64,000 bases of DNA. It comes from Sorangiineae bacterium NIC37A_2 (GTDB taxonomy: Bacteria > Myxococcota_A > Polyangia > Polyangiales > Polyangiaceae). The stretch is from contig NASX01000001.1 of NCBI GenBank assembly GCA_002085155.1, positions 47,630 to 111,629 of the forward strand, read 5' to 3'. A program made the translations under genes and the position numbers. Shown piece after piece: positions 1-7,376 of this stretch. Each line of letters begins with the position of its first letter. The stretch's first letter is position 1. The notes under the pieces were generated by a model. It saw only the letters and a program-made list of their open reading frames with translations. It did no database searches and was not told the DNA's origin.

Positions 1-1361
1 GTCCTTCGATTGAACTCAAGGAAGGCCTGCGCGAGTTGGAGCGCGCTTTTCGGGCGGTTGGCGCGTAGCTCGCGAGAGACGTAGTAGTCCTGCGCCGCGT
101 TGTAGTACGGGTTCTGCGTGAGCTCTGCCTTCCAGAACTTCTCCGAAGATGAATAGTCGTCCGAGCGCTCGATGGAGATCGTGGCAAGCGCCACTACAGG
201 CGCAACAAGCCATAGAACTTGGCGAGAGCTAGTCCCGAGATCCACGAAGCGCTCAGCGAGCGCCCCGAACATAAAGGCGATTGAAATCAGCGGGACGTAA
301 AGGTAACGCGGAGAAATCAAGGAAAGCTCACCATGAGGCACAATCCCCGAGACGGGAAACCAGCATCCTAGGAAGCAAAGCCAACCGAGGCCGAAACGTG
401 GAGTCGTCTTTCGCCAACGCCACGCGACAGCGTTGATGAACAGAAATGCGAGTGCGCCCAGGGCCGCATAGTCGTAACGAGGGAAGACGACGCCTTCCAC
501 GACCCGGGGGACGGCTCGACCGAGAGTCGTATCCAAAGGCCAGAACACCAGGACAACTGCCCGCCCGAAGGCTTCGAGGGCCGGAGGCATCGTGGTGACT
601 CCGGCTATTCCTCTTTCCCCAAAAGGAGAACCGAAAAGCCAGGCCCGCCATCCGACGTAAGCCACGAGGACCAAGCCGGAGACCAGGAGGTGTATGAGAA
701 CCTCGCGGCACCCGGCCCAGGTGAAGCTCGCGATTCTCCGCGATGCGAAATGATCCAGAAGAATCAGGAACGGCAACACCACAGCCATTTCTTTCGCGCT
801 GCACGCGATTGCGGTTCCAAGAAAAACTCCCAAGCCTCCGAGAGCCTTGTTTGCGCTGAACCAGTGCAGGCTGTGAATCGCCAGGAGCATGCCGAAGAGG
901 CACATCGAGTCGCCGCGTCCGCTGATCCAACAGGCCACCTCAGTCTGAGCAGGATGGAGGGCGAACAGGGCAGCGAGAATCAGGGCCAGGCCCTTTGCGT
1001 CGAACCAACGGCGAAACATCGTCCACACGAGGACCGCGTTGACCGCATGAAACAGGAGGTTCGTGAGGTGAAAGACGGCCGCCCTTGCTCCGCCCAGCTG
1101 CCAGTCCCAAGCGAAGCTGGCGAGCACAAAAGGGCGCCAGAAGATCAGGGAGCTACCGTCAGAGGCGGGATCGAAAGTTAGGTCCCAGATCGTTTCGGTC
1201 AGCCAGAGACGCCAATGGTCGAAGGACTGGACCTTGTAGTTTCCGGCGATGAGCAGACGGTCATCGAACAGAAACGGACCAGGGGCCGCCGGCGCAAAGA
1301 CCGCTAGGGCGATCACAAAGAGGGCAGCCCCCAATAGCCAGGGGCGAACCCCGCGTTCCAC
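1..1361 (-). CDS. Multi-TM glycosyltransferase, TMTC/GT39-like (3' end outside window)
   Basis: A reading frame stays open on the minus strand from a stop near 1383 to the left edge, about 450 codons. It encodes a hydrophobic N-terminus, then DDRLLIAGNY, then HPAQTEVACWISGRGD, which resembles the conserved first luminal loop of TMTC/PMT-like (GT39/GT-C) glycosyltransferases. Many predicted TM stretches follow, and the last visible segment is hydrophilic (TQNPYYNAAQDYYVSRELRANR broken off here), where TPR repeats normally begin. I chose GTG at 1361; TTG at 1370 is in the same frame and neither has a clear ribosome site. It lies downstream of pilA, separated by that gene's terminator. A role in transferring lipid-linked sugar to protein is inferred from the fold only; the substrate is unknown. 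Confidence 0.7.
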   Translation of the reverse strand, partial: MERGVRPWLLGAALFVIALAVFAPAAPGPFLFDDRLLIAGNYKVQSFDHWRLWLTETIWDLTFDPASDGSSLIFWRPFVLASFAWDWQLGGARAAVFHLTNLLFHAVNAVLVWTMFRRWFDAKGLALILAALFALHPAQTEVACWISGRGDSMCLFGMLLAIHSLHWFSANKALGGLGVFLGTAIACSAKEMAVVLPFLILLDHFASRRIASFTWAGCREVLIHLLVSGLVLVAYVGWRAWLFGSPFGERGIAGVTTMPPALEAFGRAVVLVFWPLDTTLGRAVPRVVEGVVFPRYDYAALGALAFLFINAVAWRWRKTTPRFGLGWLCFLGCWFPVSGIVPHGELSLISPRYLYVPLISIAFMFGALAERFVDLGTSSRQVLWLVAPVVALATISIERSDDYSSSEKFWKAELTQNPYYNAAQDYYVSRELRANRPKSALQLAQAFLEFNRR

Positions 1362-1452
1362 ATTGGACAAGGTAGGAAGAGTCTAACGGGTTTCGAGAGA
1401 AATCGCGAAAGGGAGTATACGGAGCACTACCGAAGGGGTGCTCATCAAATAA

Positions 1453-1484
1453 CAATGGGCAGCCTCCGAAAAGGCTGCCCATTG
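1453..1484 (-). terminator. Intrinsic terminator of the pilin gene
   Basis: A perfect 12-bp inverted repeat (CAATGGGCAGCC / GGCTGCCCATTG) surrounds an 8-nt loop. Read on the minus strand it is followed by TTATTTGAT. It lies 31 bp past the pilA stop and before the next minus-strand gene, so it should insulate the highly expressed pilin message. Confidence 0.75.
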
Positions 1485-1514
1485 TGGCAATGCGCCGAGT
1501 TGCGCAAGAAGGGG

Positions 1515-2078
1515 TTATTCCTCCGGGAGCGTCTCGTTGATAGCGGGAGATACGCGGAGCGTTCCGTCAGCCTCGACCTTAGCTTCAATGCTGAAGAGCG
1601 AAGTTGTCGTATCGCCGTCAAGATCACCAACGGCTTGTGCCCAGAATCCGGCACCACTGCCGTTTGCCGAGGTACCGTCCGTGCCGGTGTAAGAGTACTG
1701 GTAGTACTGCGGGCCCTTCATCGAAAACTTCAGACAGCTCCACCCGGCACCACTCCAATCCGCGTCCGACGACTGATACTTCTGTCCAGCGAGAACTGCG
1801 GCCGGGACAGCCGGAGCATTCGGACAGAACTTACGCGACGATCCCACGGAGCCACTCACGGAGAGAAGGGTGCCCTCCATCGTTTCGCCCTCGAAGGAGC
1901 TCACAGCACCCTTCCGGATCGCACCAAGCGAGTTCCGCGCTTCACCCGTCTTCGAGCTGGCTACGTATTTCTGCACGCCGTAGATGGCGAGGGAGGCGAG
2001 GATGCCGATGATCACGACCACGATCATGAGTTCGATGAGCGTGAAGCCGCGGAGTCGTTTCTTGGTCAGTTTCTGCAT
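1515..2078 (-). CDS. pilA: Type IV major pilin (PilA-like)
   Basis: 187 aa. The N-terminus is MQKLTKKRLRG followed by FTLIELMIVVVIIGILA: a class III leader cut by prepilin peptidase after Gly11, with Phe12 as +1 and Glu16 as the conserved +5 glutamate. The hydrophobic alpha-1 helix continues to about residue 40. The globular C-terminal half is Gly/Ser/Thr-rich and has Cys residues (CPNAP and WSCLKF) that could form a stabilising disulfide. An AGGAG site lies 7 nt before ATG. A sigma-54-type promoter upstream and a strong terminator downstream show a monocistronic gene. Type IV pili drive twitching (S) motility in myxobacteria; that this is the major pilin rather than a minor one is inferred from its size and promoter. 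Confidence 0.9.
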   Translation of the reverse strand: MQKLTKKRLRGFTLIELMIVVVIIGILASLAIYGVQKYVASSKTGEARNSLGAIRKGAVSSFEGETMEGTLLSVSGSVGSSRKFCPNAPAVPAAVLAGQKYQSSDADWSGAGWSCLKFSMKGPQYYQYSYTGTDGTSANGSGAGFWAQAVGDLDGDTTTSLFSIEAKVEADGTLRVSPAINETLPEE

Positions 2079-2124
2079 ATAGAATCTCCTGAAAATTGTG
2101 GCCGGGGTTCCGACCGAGCCAATA

Positions 2125-2140
2125 GCAGGGGCCGTGCCAA
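2125..2140 (-). promoter_or_regulatory. Sigma-54 (-24/-12) promoter of pilA
   Basis: On the minus strand the sequence reads TTGGCACG, four bases, then CTGCT. This matches the YTGGCACGrNNNTTGCW consensus except for one base of the -12 element. The predicted start site, about 12 bp on (near 2113), leaves a leader of about 35 nt carrying the AGGAG site. pilA of Myxococcus and Geobacter is known to be sigma-54/PilR-dependent, which fits. Confidence 0.8.
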
Positions 2141-2453
2141 CTCCTTCCGAGGACGGGGGGCCAATGAGTATTTGGACGGCGGGTCAGGACGGAGCCGATT
2201 TGGCGCCCTTTCAGCAAAATCCAGCCGGGGTTTACGCAGGGAACTGTGGGAGAGGGGCCGAAAGGCCCCCCGAGGTGCGCCTGACGAAAATCGTCACCTG
2301 TCGAAATGCCCTGACAAACTGCGGCAGGAAGGGCATGAGGGTCGATGTATTCGTCGGGAGCCGCATCCTCCCTGATATTTCACTTCCGAAGTTGCGCTCT
2401 CAGCTGGCGGTGCCAATATTGACACCATAAAAATCGAAGAACTGGTAGCCGCT

Positions 2454-2675
2454 ATGCGAACGGCTCCCCAGAACATCCGGTTTTCAGATGCTGTCAAAGT
2501 AGCCTGCCACTACTTCGGAGAACCCCGCCAAAAGGGAACCAGCCATTGTGTTTGGAAGATGCCTTGGCCAGGAGACCCTCGAGTGAACCTCCAGAACAAG
2601 AACGGGATGGCCAAAGCATATCAAGTGAGGCAGCTACTCGAAGCCATCGGGCTGCATGCAGAAAGACGAAAGTAG
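2454..2675 (+). CDS. hicA: HicA-family toxin (start uncertain)
   Basis: 73 aa from ATG 2454. The body (HYFGEPRQKGTSHCVWKMPW, then GDPRVNLQ and AKAYQVRQLLEAI) matches a HicA-family subgroup whose double-stranded-RNA-binding-like fold carries the catalytic His in the G-[ST]-x-H stretch. HicA toxins are translation-inhibiting mRNA interferases. HicB follows after 16 bp. Upstream of ATG 2454 the frame continues with codons for I-K-I-E-E-L-V-A-A, which looks like the start of the family's first helix, but there is no ATG, GTG or TTG back to a TGA near 2373. The true start may therefore be a rare codon (ATA or ATT), or the toxin is N-terminally trimmed. Confidence 0.7.
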   Translation: MRTAPQNIRFSDAVKVACHYFGEPRQKGTSHCVWKMPWPGDPRVNLQNKNGMAKAYQVRQLLEAIGLHAERRK

Positions 2676-2691
2676 AAAGGAAACCAAACCC

Positions 2692-3021
2692 ATGGACCGA
2701 GCTGATCTCTATACGTATCGGGTCCTCTGGTCTTCAGAGGACGACGAGTTCGTTGGCCTCGTGGCTGAGTTCCCAAGCCTCAGCCACCTTGCGACGGAGC
2801 GACATGCCGCATTGGAGGGGATTGTCGGGCTCGTTCGAGAAGTTTTGCAGGATATGGAGACCTCAGGAGAGATGCCACCCGAGCCTCTCGCTCAGAAGCA
2901 GTATTCGGGGGAGCTGCGACTCCGCATGCCACCCGCGATGCACAAGAAGCTTGCCATCGAGGCAGCCGAGGAGAAGACCTCTCTCAATGCCGTGATCGTT
3001 CGCCGGCTCGCCGCCTTCTAA
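2692..3021 (+). CDS. hicB: HicB-family antitoxin
   Basis: 109 aa from ATG 2692, chosen because AAAGGAAA lies just upstream; an in-frame ATG at 2656 would overlap hicA. The N-terminal half (YTYRVLWSSEDDEFVGLVAEFPSLSHLA) is split here only by description: it is the degenerate RNase-H-like HicB domain. The C-terminal region (LRLRMPPAMHKKLAIEAAEE, then SLNAVIVRRL) is a ribbon-helix-helix DNA-binding domain. HicB neutralises HicA and represses the pair. The toxin-then-antitoxin order is the usual one for hicAB. Confidence 0.85.
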   Translation: MDRADLYTYRVLWSSEDDEFVGLVAEFPSLSHLATERHAALEGIVGLVREVLQDMETSGEMPPEPLAQKQYSGELRLRMPPAMHKKLAIEAAEEKTSLNAVIVRRLAAF

Positions 3022-3073
3022 ACGTCCCCCCCTGCGCCTTCCGGGCCTACGGTCTCTCTGCTCGCGGAAACAC

Positions 3074-3370
3074 TCACACCTTCGGCCCGTGCCCGCGGCG
3101 GGCACTCCACACCGAGTAGATGATCACGCACTCCGACTCCCGATCGTACCTGTAATAGATGTGGCAATTCGTCTTGGGCATTGGCCATCGGCGAATCGTT
3201 CGTTCTCGCCGGCGGATATAGATGGCTCCGGCTTCCGGTGCCGCTGTCAGCTGGTCCAGCGCAGCAAGAAACTCCTCAACGAACAGCGTCGTCGCGTCGC
3301 GATTCTGTCGCCACCACGTATCTTGAGTGCGGAACTGGTCGCGAGCTTCTTTGAGGACCTTGAACTTCAC
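3074..3370 (-). CDS. RelE/ParE-family toxin
   Basis: 98 aa. The N-terminal helix (VLKEARDQFRTQDTWW), LFVEEFLAALDQL, then IRRRERTIRRWPMPKTNCH and IYYRYDRESECVIIYSVWSA follow the helix-hairpin-strand plan of the ParE/RelE superfamily, ending in the typical 'I.Y.vwsarRg' strand. ParE members poison gyrase and RelE members cut ribosomal mRNA; the sequence alone does not decide which. The start ATG overlaps the end of the upstream antitoxin by 4 bp (ATGA), so the two are translationally coupled, antitoxin first. It faces hicB tail to tail. Confidence 0.85.
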   Translation of the reverse strand: MKFKVLKEARDQFRTQDTWWRQNRDATTLFVEEFLAALDQLTAAPEAGAIYIRRRERTIRRWPMPKTNCHIYYRYDRESECVIIYSVWSARRGHGPKV

Positions 3371-3591
3371 GTCCCTGCGCGCACTTCGGCAAGAAACGCC
3401 TGAGTGTCAACGAAACGGCCCGAATCTTCGTCGTCGAATGCGCGATCCAATGAAGAATGGAGTCGCAATCGCTCCTCGTCGCTCAGCAGATCCCCGTCTC
3501 GAATCACAAGCTCCACCTCGGTGCCGTCTGGGAGGTTCGTCGGCTCGTCAAGTTTCAGGTGACCGTTTTCTACGCGGGCTTTCAGGGCCAT
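3367..3591 (-). CDS. Antitoxin of the ParE-like toxin
   Basis: 74 aa. The N-terminus (MALKARVENGHLKLDEPTNL, PDGTEVELVI) is a small beta-rich, AbrB/DUF104-like module common in antitoxins. The C-terminus (DEERLRLHSSLDRAFDDEDSG, broken here) is acidic and helical, the usual toxin-wrapping tail. It overlaps the toxin by 4 bp. A longer frame reaches 4059 but runs through the activator gene in another frame, so MALK at 3591 is the sensible start. Exact family not certain. Confidence 0.8.
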   Translation of the reverse strand: MALKARVENGHLKLDEPTNLPDGTEVELVIRDGDLLSDEERLRLHSSLDRAFDDEDSGRFVDTQAFLAEVRAGT

Positions 3592-3664
3592 CGGGCGAAG
3601 CGTACCGCCTCTCGCCCCCTCGTGCACGTCGGGTGAGTTCAACGGCCAGGACGGCCACTTCCCC

Positions 3665-5485
3665 CTACCCCCCCGGCTTCGGGGGATTCTGTTCGCGCTC
3701 GAGGTGACGGAAGATCGTGCGGGGATCGACGCCGAGGTCGCGTGCTGTCTGAGTCCGGTTGCCGTTGTTGCGCTCGAGGGCTTCGAGAACGTAGCGGCGC
3801 TGGAATTCTTCTTTGGCGCGCTCGAGGGGAAGGATCGGCTCGGCCGCATCCGTGCCGAGATCGAGGTCTTCGGGGGTGAGAAGATCTTGGTCACAGAGGA
3901 CGAGCGCCTTCTTGAGCCTGTTTTCGAGCTGACGAATGTTCCCGGGCCAGTAGTAGCGCTTGATGGCGCTGAGGGCCGCGGGGGAGAAGCCGCGAACCTT
4001 ACTCCCGAGCTCGTCGGCGTATTTGCTGAGGAGGGCTTTGGCGATGATAAAGACATCATCTCCGCGCTCCCGAAGCGGCGGGAGCCAGAGGTTCACGACG
4101 TTGAGCCGATAATAGAGATCTTCGCGGAAGGTCCCTTCGGAGATCATGTCTTCGAGGTTCCGGTTCGTCGCGGAGACGACGCGGATATCCGCTTTTTCTG
4201 GCCGGCTATCGCCGACGCGGGTGACCATGCGCTCCTGGAGCGCGCGGAGCAGCTTGACCTGGAGCTGCGGAGTGAGCTCGCCGACTTCGTCGAGGAAGAG
4301 AGTTCCGCCGTTCGCCTGCTGGAAACGGCCGCCGCGGCTCGCGATAGCGCCGGTAAAGGCGCCCTTCACGTGCCCGAACATCTCACTTTCCATGAGATTT
4401 TCGGGGATCGCCCCACAGTTCACCGTCACGAAGGGACCGCTGGCGCGCTCGCTCCGCCGATGGATCTCGCGGGCAATGAGCTCCTTCCCGGTGCCCGTCT
4501 CGCCCGTGATGAGCACGCTGATGTCCGTCGTGGCGACCTTCTGGAGCTTCTTGAACACCTCGAGCATCGAGGGACAAGCTCCGATGATCTCTCCGAAGCG
4601 CTTGTCGCCGAGCTCTGCTTCGAGCTTCTGTTTGTCGGCGCGGAGGGCCGAGACGAGCATCGCGTTCGTGAGGAGCAGCGACGCCTGTCCCGCGAACACC
4701 GTGAGAATGTCGAGCTGCCGCTTTTCGAAGAGGCTCTTGATCTCGTCGTTCGCGACGTAGAGCGCTCCGATGACCTCACCGCGCGCGACGAGCGGAGCGC
4801 ACATGACGCTCGAGAGCTGGAGCGCGATGACGCTCTCGCTCTGGCTGAATTTCGTGTCCGTGAGAGCGTCGCTCACGATCACCGGGCGCTTGGATTCGAT
4901 GACCTGACGCACGATGCTATCGGAGATGCCCCTGCTAGGGCCGTCGAGCTCTCCGGCCTGGACGTTTCGGCTGGCGCGCACAGTGAGCGAAGGGGCGACT
5001 CCCTCGTGCGTCTCGACGAGAAGGACCATACCCCGGGCGGCCCCGGTCATCTCGAGGACATTGTCGAGAAGAGTCTCAAGCAGCTGGTCCACGCTCTCGG
5101 TCGAGACGAGCTTCTCGCTGAACTGGTAGAGGCGATGGAGCGCTTCGAGGTCCCCGCCGGAGGCGGGGGCACGGTCGCTCGCCGCCGGGAGCAGCTCGCT
5201 CAACATGCTGAAGGAGAACTGAGCGTCGCCGAGACAGAGCCGGTCGCCGTTGACCAGACGGGCTCGGCGCTTCCTCTTGCCGTTGATGGTGATGGCGTCG
5301 CTGCCAGAGAGGCCTTCGATTTCGAAATCGCGCCCGGAGAAGACGATCTGGGCGTGGTGAGACTCGAGGGTCGCGTTCGGGATGGCGATATCGTTCCCGG
5401 CCGCCCGTCCAATCGTCGTGATCGGTTTATGGAGCGGGTAGAGCTGCGGGGGTCCGCTGGGCGGGAAATATCGCAGAGTCGCCAT
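3665..5485 (-). CDS. FHA-GAF sigma-54-dependent transcriptional activator
   Basis: 606 aa. Residues about 1-100 are an FHA phosphothreonine-binding domain (GRAAGNDIAI, SHHAQI, NGxxL region), 120-270 a GAF domain, 295-530 a sigma-54 AAA+ ATPase, and 560-600 a Fis-type HTH (NRTQTARDLGVDPRTIFRHL). The ATPase has Walker A GETGTGKE, the sigma-54 contact loop GAFTGA, Walker B GGTLFLDEVGEL, and an intact arginine region. There is no receiver domain, so input is probably FHA binding to a phosphorylated kinase plus a small ligand on GAF, as known for myxobacterial FHA activators. It reads toward the toxin-antitoxin pair and lies 98 bp downstream of gpsA. Its target promoters are unknown; the pilA promoter 1.5 kb away is one possibility only. 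Confidence 0.93.
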   Translation of the reverse strand: MATLRYFPPSGPPQLYPLHKPITTIGRAAGNDIAIPNATLESHHAQIVFSGRDFEIEGLSGSDAITINGKRKRRARLVNGDRLCLGDAQFSFSMLSELLPAASDRAPASGGDLEALHRLYQFSEKLVSTESVDQLLETLLDNVLEMTGAARGMVLLVETHEGVAPSLTVRASRNVQAGELDGPSRGISDSIVRQVIESKRPVIVSDALTDTKFSQSESVIALQLSSVMCAPLVARGEVIGALYVANDEIKSLFEKRQLDILTVFAGQASLLLTNAMLVSALRADKQKLEAELGDKRFGEIIGACPSMLEVFKKLQKVATTDISVLITGETGTGKELIAREIHRRSERASGPFVTVNCGAIPENLMESEMFGHVKGAFTGAIASRGGRFQQANGGTLFLDEVGELTPQLQVKLLRALQERMVTRVGDSRPEKADIRVVSATNRNLEDMISEGTFREDLYYRLNVVNLWLPPLRERGDDVFIIAKALLSKYADELGSKVRGFSPAALSAIKRYYWPGNIRQLENRLKKALVLCDQDLLTPEDLDLGTDAAEPILPLERAKEEFQRRYVLEALERNNGNRTQTARDLGVDPRTIFRHLEREQNPPKPGG

Positions 5486-5583
5486 TTACGGCGCCAACAT
5501 ACCAAAATCTCTGGAAAACTCCCATGTCCGTCGCCCGAGGCTTCCGGAGCGTTCTACGTTCGATCTGGACGCGAAAAGTTCGC

Positions 5584-6582
5584 TCATTCCCACTCCGCGT
5601 GGAGCGGGCGCGCGAGCAGAGCTTTCAGGGCCTCTTTCGGAGAACTCCCACCATAAAGCACGGAGTAGACGGCTTCGACGATAGGCATCGCCACGCCGTT
5701 CTGCTGACCGAGCTCGTAGGCGCTCTTCGCGGTCGTATACCCTTCGGCGACACCTCGGCTTTTTTCGAGAGCTTCCGCGAGGGTCGCCCCCTGGCCGAGT
5801 TTGTAACCGAGAGCGCGGTTGCGCGAGAGATCGCCGGTACAGGTCAAAATCAGGTCGCCGACGCCCGAGAGCCCCGCCACCGTCAACTGGGAGCCACCGA
5901 GGGCCATCGCCAGCCGGGCCATCTCGGCGATACCCCGCGTGATGAGCGCGGCGCGCGTGTTGTGTCCGAGGCCTAGTCCATCGATCGCCCCCGCAGCGAT
6001 CGCGATCACGTTCTTCAGAGCCCCTCCGACTTCGACGCCGATCGGATCTTCGCTCGTATAAACGCGCAGCCACTCGCTCGCGACAGCCTGCTGGACAAGC
6101 AGAGCCTGGGCTTTGTCGGTCGAAGCAGCGACGAGGTTCGTCGGCATCCTGCGGGCCACTTCGTCCGCGAAGCTCGGACCCGAAAGAACCACACTCGGCA
6201 AAGGCGCGCTCTTCGTTTCGTCTTCGACCACCTCGGTCATGAGCGAGAGGGAGTCCGTCTCGATGCCCTTGCTCGCGATCACCGCCGTCGGGCGCGCGGA
6301 AAGGAACGGAAGCGCCGAGCGCAGAGTCGCCCGGAGCACTGGAGAGGGCACAGCGAGCACGAAGAGCTCGGCCCCTTCGAGAGCTCGGCCTAAATCCGCT
6401 TCGATCGCGAGATTCTCAGGCAGCGCATGCCCCGGGAAAAAGGCGACGTTTTCGCGCGCCTGTTTCATGGCCGCGGCGTGGTCCGGCTGCCAGGTCCAGA
6501 GGGTGACCTCATGATCGCGTTCGATGAGAGACCGCGCGAGCGCCGTTCCCCAAGCGCCAGCGCCGAGAACTGAGATCTTCAT
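5584..6582 (-). CDS. gpsA: NAD(P)-dependent glycerol-3-phosphate dehydrogenase
   Basis: 332 aa, normal length for the family. It reduces dihydroxyacetone phosphate to sn-glycerol-3-phosphate, the backbone of phospholipids. The Rossmann motif GAGAWGTALA is at residues 7-16, the phosphate-binding LSGPSFADEV in the middle, the catalytic lysine in GGALKNVIAIAAG, and the substrate-side GLGHNTRAALITRG and GVGDLILTC are intact. ATG at 6582 starts directly with the first strand (MKISVLG). It sits between a lipoprotein gene upstream and the sigma-54 activator downstream on the same strand; cotranscription is possible but not shown. Confidence 0.97.
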   Translation of the reverse strand: MKISVLGAGAWGTALARSLIERDHEVTLWTWQPDHAAAMKQARENVAFFPGHALPENLAIEADLGRALEGAELFVLAVPSPVLRATLRSALPFLSARPTAVIASKGIETDSLSLMTEVVEDETKSAPLPSVVLSGPSFADEVARRMPTNLVAASTDKAQALLVQQAVASEWLRVYTSEDPIGVEVGGALKNVIAIAAGAIDGLGLGHNTRAALITRGIAEMARLAMALGGSQLTVAGLSGVGDLILTCTGDLSRNRALGYKLGQGATLAEALEKSRGVAEGYTTAKSAYELGQQNGVAMPIVEAVYSVLYGGSSPKEALKALLARPLHAEWE

Positions 6583-6711
6583 TTCCCCACGTCTATAGAC
6601 GGGGCCGCGCCGGAAAGAAAACCCGCGACTATAGAGCTCGGGCTCTGCGCGACGAAGCGAGAAAATCCGGCCGACGCCCGCGACCTCAAATCGCGGGCAA
6701 ACCGGCGAAGC

Positions 6712-7215
6712 TCACTGCGTCGTACCGACGACACCAGCCTCGAGGCGGTACTTCGTCGAGGTCATCACACCCTGCGCGCCCGGCGATTCACCCATGCTGA
6801 CCCAAAGGCGATACTTCGGACTCTCGAGGAGCGCCCCACCGGACACAAGCGCATGCCCCGGAAGACCCGGCTCCCGGGGGATCGGCGCACCTCCCGCTCC
6901 CGACGCGTCCCCTCCCGTATTCGAAGCGCCCCCAGCGCCCGTCTCTCCGCCGCTGCTCGGCGCGCCGCCGCTGCTCGCCGCACTGCCACTGCTCGGGCTC
7001 CCGGCGAAGCCGTCGTCTTCGTCTTCCAGAACGGACCCGCCGCCCGCCTGCTTCTGGCCTCCGCTCGCCTGAACCTGGCCGCCACTCGACGGATCGCTGC
7101 CCCCGACGCCCGGCTCTTCAGCATCAGAGCTCCCGAGGCGCAGCCCCTCGCCACAGCCCGACGCGACGGAGAGGGCCCCGAGCCCGAGGGATAAGATCCA
7201 ACCGTACCGCCTCAT
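6712..7215 (-). CDS. Gly/Ser-rich lipoprotein with C-terminal YRL-type motif
   Basis: 167 aa from ATG 7215, chosen because MRRYGWILSLGLGALSVASG then Cys gives a proper lipoprotein signal (lipobox S-V-A-S-G-C region); an in-frame start 27 bp upstream would spoil the n-region. Residues about 25-120 are low-complexity Gly/Ser/Ala. The C-terminus has two matching segments, SPKYRLWVSMGES and STKYRLEAGVVG, similar to the 'S..Y.L..G..G' endings seen in deltaproteobacterial surface proteins. Function unknown; it is probably an outer-membrane lipoprotein with a flexible spacer. Divergent from the MFS gene. Confidence 0.7.
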   Translation of the reverse strand: MRRYGWILSLGLGALSVASGCGEGLRLGSSDAEEPGVGGSDPSSGGQVQASGGQKQAGGGSVLEDEDDGFAGSPSSGSAASSGGAPSSGGETGAGGASNTGGDASGAGGAPIPREPGLPGHALVSGGALLESPKYRLWVSMGESPGAQGVMTSTKYRLEAGVVGTTQ

Positions 7216-7376
7216 TTTCGCCTCACGCGCGCACGAAGTCACCCTAAGCCTTCTTTCTCCTACACGTCAATCGCTTTGGGTCGGTTTGGGTGTTCCCCGC
7301 TCGGCGGCCTCATGGCACGAACTCGCTCGTTCGGGGCGGCAGAGCACGGAGCTCTCACGGCCCGGCGGACCGGACC

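Noticed and set aside
3704..5656. 650-codon frame antisense to the sigma-54 activator
   Set aside because: Composition is a mirror of the activator's codons (Glu/Leu/Arg-rich), with no domain.
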